Of a stretch of DNA of 64,000 nucleotides, positions 34,137 to 47,000 are shown piece by piece (the stretch's first letter is position 1; every line of letters starts with the position of its first letter). The position numbers and the translations under genes are program-made. Source of the stretch: Lampris incognitus. Taxonomy: Eukaryota > Chordata > Actinopteri > Lampriformes > Lampridae. The notes under the pieces are model-generated. The model saw nothing but the letters and a program-made list of their open reading frames with translations. It searched no databases and was not told where the DNA came from. Where the stretch lies: positions 148,708,050 to 148,772,049 of the forward strand of contig NC_079211.1 of the NCBI RefSeq assembly GCF_029633865.1, read 5' to 3'.

Positions 34137-37100
34137 TGTGCATCAACCTACTAAGTAACCAAGAAAATGGAGTCTCAGCTTTTTTTTCTTTTCTTTTTTT
34201 TTGGTAATGCTTTAAACTACAGGCCATTCGTTATGCAGAAATAACCATGTAATATCCGAATAAATGATATGTTTTAACTATAATGAGGGGTAATTTCTGA
34301 GTAATATATGAATAGAATAGGGTCTTTTCTATATCTCTAGTTGCTTCCTGGTAATTAAAATGTGCCATTAAATATAATCTACATCAAACACTTTGTGGGA
34401 TAAATTCACAACTCACATTGTACCAAACAAGTATTTTAAATCCTTTGTGTCACAGGGATAAATAATAATTATCTGTTAAACTTGGATATAAGGTGAATAT
34501 TGAAAGTCTATCTACCTTTCTACCTTTCTTTACGATGACCCTTTGTGATTTGTGGTGTTTTCTATAGTGCGTACTGTGTAGCTGGTGCTCAGATTCGATA
34601 AGATTCAGTGGGGGCGGGTGTAGCGGAGTTAAAAAAAGGCACTTAATTCATTTATTTCCAATTAGTGTGTTTGAATTTATTTGTCATTTAATACTGCTGT
34701 TAAGTATTTGTGAAATGTATCTTATATCTTACTATTTTAATTTACGGTTATTAATATTGCCTGCGGAAATGATGTTGCTTCACGTCACTTTTTCTGTACC
34801 TCCTGTGCTTCCGTAGCTTCCGCCTTCCCCTCGCCGCGCCGTTTTGCATTGACGAGGGGAGCTGTGTGAAAAATGCTGGGAGAGAAAGAAAGGTATATTG
34901 GGAGAAGGATGCTGAATATGGTCAAAGGAGTTGAATCAAGTGCAACTGGACTTGGTATATATCCGTGAAGACGTTTCGCCTCTCATCCAAGAGGCTTCCT
35001 CAGTTCGTGCCTTTCTGACTAGCCCAAGCTAAAACGGCGCTGCGAGGGGAAGGCGGAAGCTACGGAAGCACAGGAGGTACAGAAAAAGTGACGTGAAGCA
35101 ACACCATTTCCGCAGGCAATATTAATAACCGTAAATTAAAATAATAAGATATAAGATACATTTCACAGATACTTAACAGCATTATTAAATGACAATGACT
35201 AGCTTGGTCTAGTCAGAAAGGCACGAACTGAGGAAGCCTCTTGGATGAGAGGCGAAACGTCTTCACGGATATATACCAAGTCCAGTTGCACTTGATTCAA
35301 CTCCTTTGGATAACCATGACCTGGATGAATGAGAACATTCACAGAGATGCTGAATATGGAGCTGCCAGGGAAGAGGAAACGAGGAAGGCCGAAGAGGAGG
35401 TTTATGGATGTAGTGAGGGAGGACATGCAGGTGGCTGGTGTGACAGAGGACGATGGAGAGGACAGGAAGAGATGGAGACGGGTGATCCACTGTGGCGACC
35501 CCTAACGGGAGCAGCTGAGAGTAGTAGTAGTAGTAGATTGAATGTCCTGGGTGGCGTGGTGGCGCAGTGGTTAACATGGTCGGCTCACAACAAGAAGGCC
35601 TGGGATTTGAACCCCGGGGTAGTCCAACCTTGGGGGTCATCCCGGGTCATCCTCTGTGTGGAGTTTGCATGTTCTCCCCGTGTCTGTGTGGGTTTCCTCT
35701 GGGTGCTCTGGTTTCCTCCCACAATCCAAAGACATGTAGGTCAGGTGAATTGGCTGTACTAAATTGTCCCTAGGTGTGAATGTGGAGGCCCTGTGTGATG
35801 GCCTGGTGGCCTGTCCAGGGTGTCTCCCCACCTGCCACCCAATGACTGCTGGGATAGGCTCCAGCATCCTCGTGACCCCAGTTGGGATAAGTAGCTTGGA
35901 TAATGGATGGATGGATGGCTGGAACGTCCTGCTGAGTTACATAACCATAGTAAAGATAGCACCACATTCAATATTCACCTTATATCCAAGTTTAACAGAT
36001 AATTACAATTATATTCAAGTGTAACAGATAATTACCATTTATCCCTGTGACACAAAGGATTTAAAATACTTGTTTGGTACAATGTGATGTGTGAATCTAT
36101 CTCATACAGTGTTTAATGTAGATTATATTTCACAGCACAGTATAATGACAAGGAAGCAAATTACAGATACAGAAAAGACCCTATTTCATTCATGTATTAC
36201 TCAGAAATGACCACTCATCATAGTTCAATTGCATCATTTTACTCAGTAATTACATAGCTTCTTCACATCTAGTTTACTCATGGTAATTTGGTCATTTCTG
36301 TGTGTTGAATGGCCTGTAATTTAGAGCGTTCCCCTTTTTGTATTTTGCAATCCTCTTGAATTTGTAGCAGAGCATCAAATCTGATGAGTGTTTAGTGCGT
36401 CAGCTGCTTTTTGTGGGAAAATTAGTAATGCCTGTCCATTCTCTCAGTCAGTGGGGTTTCCATTCAGATAACGGCGGCCGTGCTGGCGCTGCCAAGGTGA
36501 TGGTGGTTGTTACCGACGGGGAGTCACATGATGGAGCAATGAAGGAAGTGGTCATCGCAGACTGTGAAAAACAAGGAATTACTCGCTTTGGTATTGCTGT
36601 AAGTCATCGTGTGTGGCTCATTAAACCTATACCATCATCATAACACTTACACAGTACAGCTGTGGTGATTGTAGGATGGGGCAGCACGGTGGCGCAGTGG
36701 GTAGCGCAGTTGCCTCACAGCAAGAAGGTCCTGGGTTCGAGCCCCGGGGTAGTCCAGCTTTGGGGGTCGTCCCGGGTCGTCCTCTGTGTGGCGTTTGCAT
36801 GTTCTCCCTATGTCTGCGTGGGTTTCCTCCGGGTGCTCCGCTTTCCTCCCACAGTCCAAAGACATGTAGGTCAGGTGAATCGGCCGTACTAAATTGTCCC
36901 TAGGTGTGAATGTGTGTGTGTGTGTGTGTGGGCCCTGTGTGATGGCTTAGCAGCCTGTCCAGGGTGCCTCCCAATGACTGCTGGGATAGGCTCCAGCATC
37001 CCCGCGACCCTGAGAGCAGGATAAGCGATACACATAATGGATGGATGGATGGACTGTAGGATGACTCGTGTTTAAAATCCACGTGTCTGCAGGCATCGAA

Positions 37101-40100
37101 TAAACCGAGGTGCTGATATAGGCCCTATGTCCTTACTGTCAGTTACACACCTTAAGCAGCCTATGATGTCCTGTGCCAACTTAATACACAATATATTCAC
37201 ACATATTCTAGAAGGCCACACTGAGAGCAGCTTTTAATACATGACATCAGTGACCATCTACCAGTTTTACTGTCTATGACTGTAATTTTAGGAAGAAAAA
37301 AGTTCCCACCAACATAAATATATAAAAGTAAGAACAAAGGAATCCACGAATGCTTTTAAAGATGAATGTGTCTCTTTAGGAAAGATCTGTCATTTTCAGT
37401 GGCGTATGCTGCTGATTGGTAACCATCTCAAGGAACATGAAAAGGGTTTACAGAGGTGGTTTTGTTTTCAAGAAGGCGCCACCAGCCCCCCGGGTTTCAT
37501 GTAGTCAACAAAAAGCGTGGTGAAGGTATCTGACATAGACTCCTTTATTCCTGATGATGATGATGACCATGACTGACTGAAACATCCTGGAAAAATGACA
37601 ACCACAACTAAAATGCCATTTCGGTGAAGGTTGACGACAACTTGAGAAACAGAAATACAATCGGTGATTAAATTCACCAACGTCCAGTCGTACTCAATGT
37701 TTAGTAGGCCATATTTCTTTTTTTTTTCTTTTTTTTTGGATTTTTCTCTCCAATTGTACTTGACCAATCACCCCACTCTTCCGAGCCGTCCCAGTCGCTG
37801 CTCCACCCCCTCTGCCGATCCGGGGAGGGCTGCAAACTACCACATGCCTCCTCCCATACATGTGGAGTCGCTTCTTTTCACCTGACAGTGAGGAGTTTCA
37901 CCAGGGGGACGTAGCGCGTGGTAGGATCATGCCCCAACCGACCAGAGGAGGCGCCAGTGCAGCAACCAGGACACATACCCACCCCACATCCAACTGCCCA
38001 CCCCCAGACACGGGCATCCAGGTAGCATGGTGGTCTCTTCCGTTGCCTACCGACACGGGGATCAGCAGTTCAAATCTCCGCATTACCTCTGGCTTGGTCA
38101 GGTGTCCCTAAAGACACAATTGGCTGTGTCTGCGGGTGGGAAGCCAGATGTGGTGGGTATGTGTTCTGGGTGCTGCACTAGTGCCTCCTCTGGTCGGTCG
38201 GGGCGCCTGTTCGGGGGGGACTGGGGGGAATAGCGTGATCCTCCCACGTGCTGCGTCCCCCTGGCAAAACTCCTCACTGTCAGCTGAAAAGAAGCAGCTG
38301 GTGACTCCACATGTATGGGAGGAGGCATGTGGTAGTCTGCAGACCTCCCCTGATCAGCAGAGGGGGTGGAGTAGCAACCAGGATGGCTCAGAAGAGTGGG
38401 GTGATTGGCCGGATACAATTGGGGAGAAAAAGGGAAAAAAATCCACAAAAAAAAAAACTTAGAAAACGTGAGATTAGCTGCTTGCATACAATGTTCAGAG
38501 AAACAGTGACATTTTGCACCAAATGTTTGATTCCCCATTGTCCAGAAGCTTTATTGCTCATTAATACAATCAGGAAGTTAATGCAAATGTCACAGAAAAA
38601 GACCGGCATGAATAATTTGAAGCGACACCCTGTGAACCCACCACCTGCGGGGATGAGCATTGGGGTAGGGTGAAATGCAGGTGGGCGGTAGGCAAAGGCG
38701 GGGACCGGGGCGTGTCGACTTCCGGCATCGCAGACTGGTCCAGGAGGACCAACTGGAAGGAGACCAGGGGATAGACCCAGAACTCGGTGGAGGGACTACA
38801 TGTCCAGTCTGGCCTGGGAACGCCTTGGGATCCCCCAGGAGGAGCTGGGGGCGTCGCTGGGGAGAGGGACATCTGGAGTGCCCTGCCTAGCTTGCTGCCA
38901 CCGTGACCCGACCCCGGAGAAGTGGCTAAAGATGACATGAAAGTGTCACAAAGTGAAAACGGATCAAACAAATAGACTTGAAAACTTGAACCTTCCATTC
39001 TGTTTTGTCCAGATTTCTGACATTCTGCTTGATTTGCTGGTGAAGGCCTTCCCGCTTCCAGTGTGGGAAGATGGTGGCGTGAATTCACGTTCGCAGTGGC
39101 CTCACCCAGTACTGGTGTGGGAAGATGGCGGCGTGAATTCACATTTGTGGCGGCCTTTCCCAGTACCGTCCACGCAGTGTCTTTGTCCACGTCTGCGTCT
39201 AAGTTTTTGTCTTCGTTTGTTGGCTGGGAGAGCTTGGTCTGCTGCACTGTGGGCCCAGGGACCACGGTCTTGCCCGGAGCTGCACCTGAGGAGATAATGC
39301 CGAGGGCGGTCTGACAGGACGCGGAAACGGGGCAGGCTAAGCTAACTGCTAGCCCATGCAGACCGGTAGTTCTGATAACACCAAGGGCGGTCTGGCGGCG
39401 GCCTCACCTGGCATTGACTGATGTTTTTGATGTCGTTGTGTGGAGTGCGGGGAGGGGTGTCTGGCTGGGAGAGCTGGTGCTGGATTGGCAGTGAGAGCTT
39501 GGTCTGCTTCATCTGGTCGCCACAGGGACCACGGCCCCTGCCTGGAGCTGTGCCCGAGGAGGAAACACGGAGGGCGGTCTGACAGGACGCGTAATCGGGG
39601 CAGGCTAGGCTAACTGCTAGCCCATGCGGACCGGAGGTTCTGACAGTCATCCTGGCTGGTGTTTGTTCCCTTGAACAGTGATTTTTATTTATTTATTTCA
39701 TTTGGTTTGGATATAGTATGTGTTAGTTTGAATATGTGTGTTCTTGTAGTTCTTGGGTGTGTTTTTGTCTGTGTGTTGCACTGCTGTGTCAGTTTGCTTT
39801 TAGTTTCTTCTCTTGTGAATCTTTTTCTCCCCCCCTTCTCAGGTCCTGGGTTACTACAATAGACAAAACATCGACACTAAAAACCTAATAGCTGAAATCA
39901 AGTCCATTGCCAGCGTCCCCACAGAAAAGTTCTTCTTCAACGTGTCTGAAGAGGCTGCCCTCTCCACCATCGCTGGCACACTGGGAAACCGCATCTTCAA
40001 CATAGAGGGTATGTAATATGTCTCGCCACTTCCTGTTCATACTTGTAATTTACTTGACAGACGCGGCACCATCCTACATTCTGCAAGAGGAGCCTCAGAC

Positions 40101-43100
40101 AGATGTGTCAAAACAAGTCCGTCATTGTTCACCATCCCACCAAACCACATTCACAGTGCTGTTGAGACCAGTTCAGTTCTTCTGTTCTCCTCTTTTATTT
40201 GCATTTGAAATGGCGTGTGAAACGTTTAACCTCACGCGATTTTCGTTTGACCTGAATCCTGTTCTCTTGCAAGGCACTGGTAAGGGGGCCGACAACTTCA
40301 AGATGGAGATGTCCCAGGTGGGCTTCAGCGCTCATTACTCCACAAAACAGGTAAAACCTGGTCGTACCGTCCTCTGACACTCTCTTCCTTTTTTTTTGTG
40401 AAAGCTGACGGGGAGTTTTACAGCCATGCCTTCCCCCTCGTGGTGCATAGAAAGACCACGTCATGTCACATTTTAGTTGTTTCTCCCAAATTCACAGTTC
40501 ACTCCCAGGGGAGTTCACACCTGTTGCATTCTCCACAAGGATAGGTGCCATGTATGACCCCCCCCCCTTTTTAGATGTCATTTCCGATGAGGAAAAACTT
40601 GACGAAAATAAACCTTTGTCAGGAAAAAAAATTCCCCCCTTTTTCCCCCCAATTGTACTTGGCCAATTACCCCACTCTTCCGAGCCGTCCCAGTCACTGC
40701 TCAGCCCCTCTGCTGATCCAGGAAGGGCTGCAGACTACCACATGCCTCCTCTAATCATGTGGTGTTGCCAGCCGCTTCTTTTCACCTGACAGTGAGGAGT
40801 TTCACCAGGGGGTATAGTGCGTGGGAGGAGGGAGGATGACGCTACCCCCCCCCCCCCGGACAGGCGTCCCGACCAACCAGAGGAGGCGCTAGTGCAGCAA
40901 CCAGGACACATACCCACATCTGGCTTCCCATCCGCAGACACGGCCAGTTGTGTCTGTAGGGATGCCTGACCAAGCTGGAGGCAACACGGGGGATTCGAAC
41001 CGGCGATCCCTGTGTTGGTAGGCAACGGAATAGCCTGCTTCACTACCCAGATGCCCCTGTCAGGAAAAATTTTATTTTTATTAAACCAGGTTCAAATGAG
41101 CAGAGCAGCCCATTTGACTACGGTAAAAAACTTCTGATATTTCAGTTCTGTTTTTAGTACTCCATTATGTACTATTCTATAATATCATATTGCTGATACT
41201 GATTTGTAGTTATATCACTAATTATACTGTTAGTCGGCAACAGTACCTCTCCATCCTAGTTTTCTTACATTACTGTATTTGCATTATCCTGTGAGCATGC
41301 ATTTTCCACATTTTGTTGTTTGTGTACATGTGCTCAAACACTCAGCAGTGACAGTAAAGTTAAATGGAATTGAACCAGGCAGCACAGTGGTGCAGCAAGA
41401 AGGTCCTGGGTTTGAAACCCGGGGTTGTCCAACCTTGGGGGTCGTCCTCTGTGTGGCGTTTGCATGTTCTCCCCGTGTGTGTGGTGGGTTTTCTCCGGGT
41501 GCTCCGGTTTCCCCCACCATCAAAAAGACATGCAGGCTGAGGTTAATGCTCCTGTTGTGCCCCTGACTGAGGCATGGCAAGAGGAGCTGGAGTTGGTCCC
41601 CGGGCGCTGCAGCTGCCCACTGCTCCTGGCTACACAGCTAGGATGGGTTAAATGCGGGGAAAGAATCTCCCCACGGGGATTAATAAAAGCAGTAGAAAAA
41701 GAGCCAACCTCCGCTTTTCCTAAACGAGACACACAACAGATGGCAACAAACCCAGAATTACTGCCATGGGAAACCTGCATCACACTGTCTGTTGTCTGAG
41801 CTTTTTGTCTTTGTTTTCCTAGAACGTGATGATGTTGGGGGCGGTGGGGGCGTATGCCTGGAGCGGGACAGTCGTTCACCAAACGGGATCCAAAGCAGAC
41901 ATCCTCCCTTTCTCTGCCTTTGAGGGAATCCTGCAAGACAGAAACCACAGCTCATTACTCGGTAGGAGCTGCCAGGCCTTCTCCACTTCTGAGGCTCTGT
42001 GTCTGAACAGCCAAAAGACGGAAACTGTGGTTATTTGCTGCATTGGTTGTTCTGTACTAAAGGGCCATTGCAGAATCGGAGTATGCATTAACGTAGTCTA
42101 CCATGCCAAAGTTTGTACCTGTATAACAAGACTAAAGGAATTCTGATGGCGTGTTGAGAAATGACAATATGTGCAGCTGAGGAGGAGTTTGAAATGTGCT
42201 TTTAGATCTGTAAATGTTTTTTATTATTAATGTTTTTGTGACGCTGTGAGCTGTGGTGGACTATCAGGGTTACAAAGAGATTTTTCTTATCATTAAAGTC
42301 CCTGTATTGATGTCCGGGTAGCATGGCGGTCTATTCCGTTGCCTACCAACACAGGGATCGCCAGTTTGAATCCCCGTGTTGCCTCCGGCTTGGTCGGGCG
42401 TCCCTACAGACACAATTGGCCATGTCTGCGGGTGGGAAGCCAGACGTGGGTATGTGTCCTGCTCGCTGCACTAGTGCCTCATCTGGTCGCTTGGGGTGCC
42501 TGTTCGGGGGGGGGGGGATTGTGGGGAATAGCGTGATCCTCCCACGTGCTATGCCCCCCTGGTGAAACTCCTCACTGTCAGGTGAAAAGAAGCGGCTGGC
42601 GACTCCACATGTATGGGAGGAGGCATATGGTAGTCTGCAGCCCTCTCCGGATCAGCAGAAGGGGTGGAGCAGCGACCGGCATGGCTCAGAAGAGTGGGGT
42701 AATTGGCCGAGTACAATTGGAGAGGAAAAAGGAAAAAAATCCACAAAAAAAAAGAATCGCTGTGCATGTATCAACCTTTCATGTTTATATGGACTCCATA
42801 TTTGTCTTTGAGGAGTGACAGTGTCCCTGCATTACGTCCCTGCATTACCTGACAGTGTAAGACTTGCAGGTCGTAGAAGTTCTCTGGTTGAACTTTAACA
42901 AGTTTAACTCGTGTCATGTGCAGGTTACTCCGTCAGCACTTTGAGCGACGGGCCCAGCGAGTTCTTTGTGGCCGGTGCGCCTCGCTCCAACCACTCAGGA
43001 CAAGTCGTTGTCTACACCGTCAACAGCCAAAAGCAGCTCGTTGTCGTCGACTCGGCAAGAGGAAAACAGGTACCGGTGTCTTTATAACGCTGCTGTGAGA

Positions 43101-43895
43101 ACCTACAACAAGGAAAACCCATGACCATAAAACCTGCTGTAAACTAAAGCCACACACACACCGTCGCTTTAACCACACACACACACACACACCGTCGCTT
43201 TAACCCGCCTGCTCTTTGGACAGTCATGTTTTTACATCTTACATCAGCTCGTCTGAGGAAACGGCTGAGAATTAACTGCACACGTTAGTTGGTTTATGAA
43301 TGAGCAGGGCGACAAGGTGGCGCAGTGGTTAGCGTGGTCGCCTCACAGCAAGAGGGTCCTGGGTTCGAACCCCGGGGTAGTCCAGCCTTGGTGGGTCGTC
43401 TCGGGTCGTCCTCTGTGTGGAGTTTGCATGTTCTCCCCGTGTCTGTGTGGGTTTCCTCCGGGGGCTCCGGTTTCCTCCCACAGTCCAAAGATATGTAGGT
43501 CAGGTGAATTGGCTGTACTAAACTGTCCCTACGTGTGTGTGTGTGTGTGTGTGTGATGGTCTGGCGGCCTGTCCAAGGTGTCTCCCTGCCTTCCACCCAA
43601 TGACTGCTGGGATAGGCTCCAGCGTCCCTGAGAGCAGGATAAGCGGTTTGGATGATGGATGGATGGATATCAGTCTAAAGGCCTATTATGAATATCGCTT
43701 GTTTTTCTTTTTTTATGTGTATGTATGTGTGTGTATTCGTATGTAGCGGTTTTGGGTTTTTTTTTTTTGGAACCCGTTAGTGGTGTTGAAAAGTGCTCAA
43801 CAAATGAGGAGCAGAAGCTGATGAGTGCGCGACACATGAAACAAGGTTGTACTGCTATGTATTAAAAGTTTTTTTTCCTACATCTACGTATATTG

Positions 43896-43936
<41 letters not shown>

Positions 43937-44043
43937 TTGTCTTTATTTTTCTTGTCTTATGGAAACTCTAAGCCATATGAGTTCTTGGTCTGTTAGTGAT
44001 GGTGTTTGTGTATACTTGCATGTATCATGAATGAGTGTTCTTG

Positions 44044-44085
<42 letters not shown>

Positions 44086-47000
44086 ATCTTGTGACTATGA
44101 CTGATTAATTGTACTGCGGTAACACGGGTGTTTATGGGATGCACTGTCGTCGGGTCCTGTGGCGAACCGTGTGTCCATCTTTTGCTGTATCTGGAATTAT
44201 TGATGGATACGTACAAATTGTGCGTACCACGTTGCAGTAGTTGTTTCCTGTAGTGCGCTGCCTGGAGAATGCCACTTTTCAAGCCCCTTGAGGGTTTTTA
44301 GGCAATTCTCCTTCACATTGTCATTCCAATGATGTATTATTTTATCTTTTTTTTTATTTTTCATATGTATAAATAGAGAAACAAACAAACATGACATATG
44401 AGTAGATTTGCTCTAAAATACACCGGCCAACTGAATTTTCAAGAAAACAACAACTGATACTGCAGGTTTAACTGTAAAATCGGCCATTCATCATGTCTTT
44501 TTTTTAATTTATTTAAAGATCCAGTCCAGTGGTTTAAATCAGTCAGAAAGTTTATTGTGTAACGTTAATGTTAGGAGAGTCTTTTTTTTTTCATTTTGAG
44601 AAGTAGTTTGTGATTTGTTATAACTGTTTTCGAGCTCCCTCTCTGAACACCCACACTTCTCAGGAGGTTGACTTCTTTATTGAGAATGCTAGTTAATGAG
44701 CTAGCTAGCTTATTAACTAGCATGATGCTGCTTGGCAACTTTCCAAAAGCACACCAACAGTCAGACTGATGACGACGATTCATTGACTGTCCGATCAAAT
44801 CAGAGTACGAGATGTCATTTATTAGCAGAAGCTGACTGGTTTTCTGAAATGGTTTAATTATGATGAAAACCAGGAAGAGAGTTTCTCACGGGGACTTAAG
44901 TCATATTTTCACCAACGGCAGTTCTGATATTTTGAGTCACTACATTAACAAAATTTCTGTTAAAAAATACATAGACTGCAAAAAATATTTTCCTTGGACT
45001 GGATCTTTAAAGTGTTGTGTATGTTGTCTTTTCCCCTCCAAATACTGATATGTCTGAAGAAAAGCCCTTCAAAAGGGAGTTAGTGTTTCTGAAAAGAATT
45101 TATTTTTCATTTGTCTCCTGTCCTAGATTGGGTCCTATTTTGGCAGTGTCCTTTGCCCCCTGGATGTTGACCGGGATGGCGTGTCAGACCTCCTGCTGGT
45201 CGGAGCTCCCATGTTCATGAGCGAAGTGAAGAAAGAGCAAGGCAGAGTCTACCTCTTCTCTGTCACCAAGGTAAAAAAAAAAAAGAAAAGAGATAAGCTC
45301 ACCATTTTCGACGAATCACATAACATAAAAGCTGAACATGTGATTTGGTGTTGGATAAAAAAGACTGTCTGAATTAAACTAAGTGACATCTTCAGAGGGA
45401 TGTTGCTTAGTTTTTTTTTTTTTTTGGGGCAATTTTCCCCCCTTTTTTTCCCCAGTTGTACTTGGCCAATTACCCCACTCTTCCGAGCCGTCCCGGTCTC
45501 TGCTCCACCCCCTCTGCCAATCCAGGGAGGGCTGCAGACTACCACATGCCTCCTCCCATACATGTGGAGTCACCAGCCGCTTCTTTTCACCCGACAGTGA
45601 GGAGTTTCACCAGGGGGATGTAGCACATGAGAGCATCACGCTATTTCCCCCCCCCCACGCCCCGAACCGGTGCTCCAACCGACCAGAGGAGGCGCTAGTG
45701 CAGCGGCCAGGACACATACGCACAGACACGGCCAATTGTGCCTGTAGGGACGCCCGACCAACCTGGAGGTAACACGGGGATTCGAACCAGCGATCCCTGT
45801 GAGATGTCACTTAGTTGAGTGATTAAACGTATCTTTCAGTAAACGTTGTCCAGAAGAACTGATTCAACCCTCTTTGATTTTCTCACCTGGATTATTGAGC
45901 ATGCATCAAGATAGTATGGATTAAGTATAAATGATGGACATTCTGATTTCTTCAGGTGAAAGTTCTCAGATCAACATTTGATTTGAGTAACCTTGACCTA
46001 AAAGACCTTTGAGTGCCCAGTCTGAATTATTAGGTTTTTTTAAACTGTCATTGTTGTCCAACAACTCTCAAAACTTATTGACGGATGTGAAAAGCCGTAG
46101 AAAATCCAAATTGTTCCTCTCTATATGTTTGTCCATATTCTCTCTCTCTCTGTCTCTCTCTCTCACTTTGCCATCCATATAGGGAATCTTAAATGAACAA
46201 GGTTTCCTCAGCGGTCTGTCAGCGGCGGAGAACGCCCGCTTCGGAGCTGCCATCTCAGCCGTCACTGACCTCAACCTCGATGGCTACAGCGACGTGGTGG
46301 TAGGAGCCCCCTTAGAGGACAACGGTAGAGGTGTCTTGTATGTTTACAACGGTGTGAAGAAGACGTTACGGAAACAATTCTCGCAGGTAGGACATTTGGG
46401 GGAAAAAGTCCAACCTAATGAATGTAAGCTTACGGGTCAAAGGTTGTTTGTGTAATATTTTACAGCCATACCAACATGTACCCTGGCCCTGCCAAATGAC
46501 GGACACTAGGCAGGTATTGGCTTGCCTAGTACTTGGATGGGAGACCTCCCAGGAAAACTTGGGTTGCTGCCTGAAGTGGTGTTGGTGAGCCAGTAGGGGG
46601 CAGTCTTCGCTCTGGTCCTAATAAAAAACAACAAATATCAGGTCCCAATGCTCCAGTGCAGTGACGGGGACACTGTGCTGTAGGGGATGCCGTCCTTCGG
46701 ATGAGACGTAAACTGAGGTCCTGACTTACTGTGCTCATTAAAGAGCCCACGGCAGGCCACTCTGATGGCCGAGCGGAATAAACCGCCGTTCTTGCAACCC
46801 ATTCTTGCAACTCGTCATGTGGCTGCGAGGTTCGTATCCCAGACTTGCCGTAACCGGTCACGGCCAGAGCGTCCACAGGGTAAGGCATTCATTAGTCCAC
46901 CCTTACCCGAGGGATAGTGGGTGTAGATCGGGGTAGTGTTCGGGGACTAGTCGTTCTCCAGCAGCCCCTCTGGCCCACTCGGGCGCCTGCAGCCAAGCAA

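Larger units (their letters stand above)
34203..36333. mobile_element. composite foldback element in itga2 intron 7
   Basis: The outer arms (about 34203-34510 and 35955-36333) are inverted copies, e.g. ACTACAGGCCATTC at the left and GAATGGCCTGTAAT at the right, and GATAATTATCTGTTAAAC-type blocks. The interior holds an RTE 3' piece, a Penelope-like hairpin, an inverted duplication of local flank and a family A SINE. Confidence 0.7.

Noticed and set aside
36448..36451. Alternative acceptor AG at 36450-36451 for itga2 exon 8
   Set aside because: Using it shifts the frame and destroys the conserved [10 protein letters not shown] block; the AG at 36446-36447 keeps it.
46480..46560. 5S rRNA gene
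   Set aside because: Only the internal promoter-like part is similar, and it continues into a known SINE body; it is a 5S-derived SINE.
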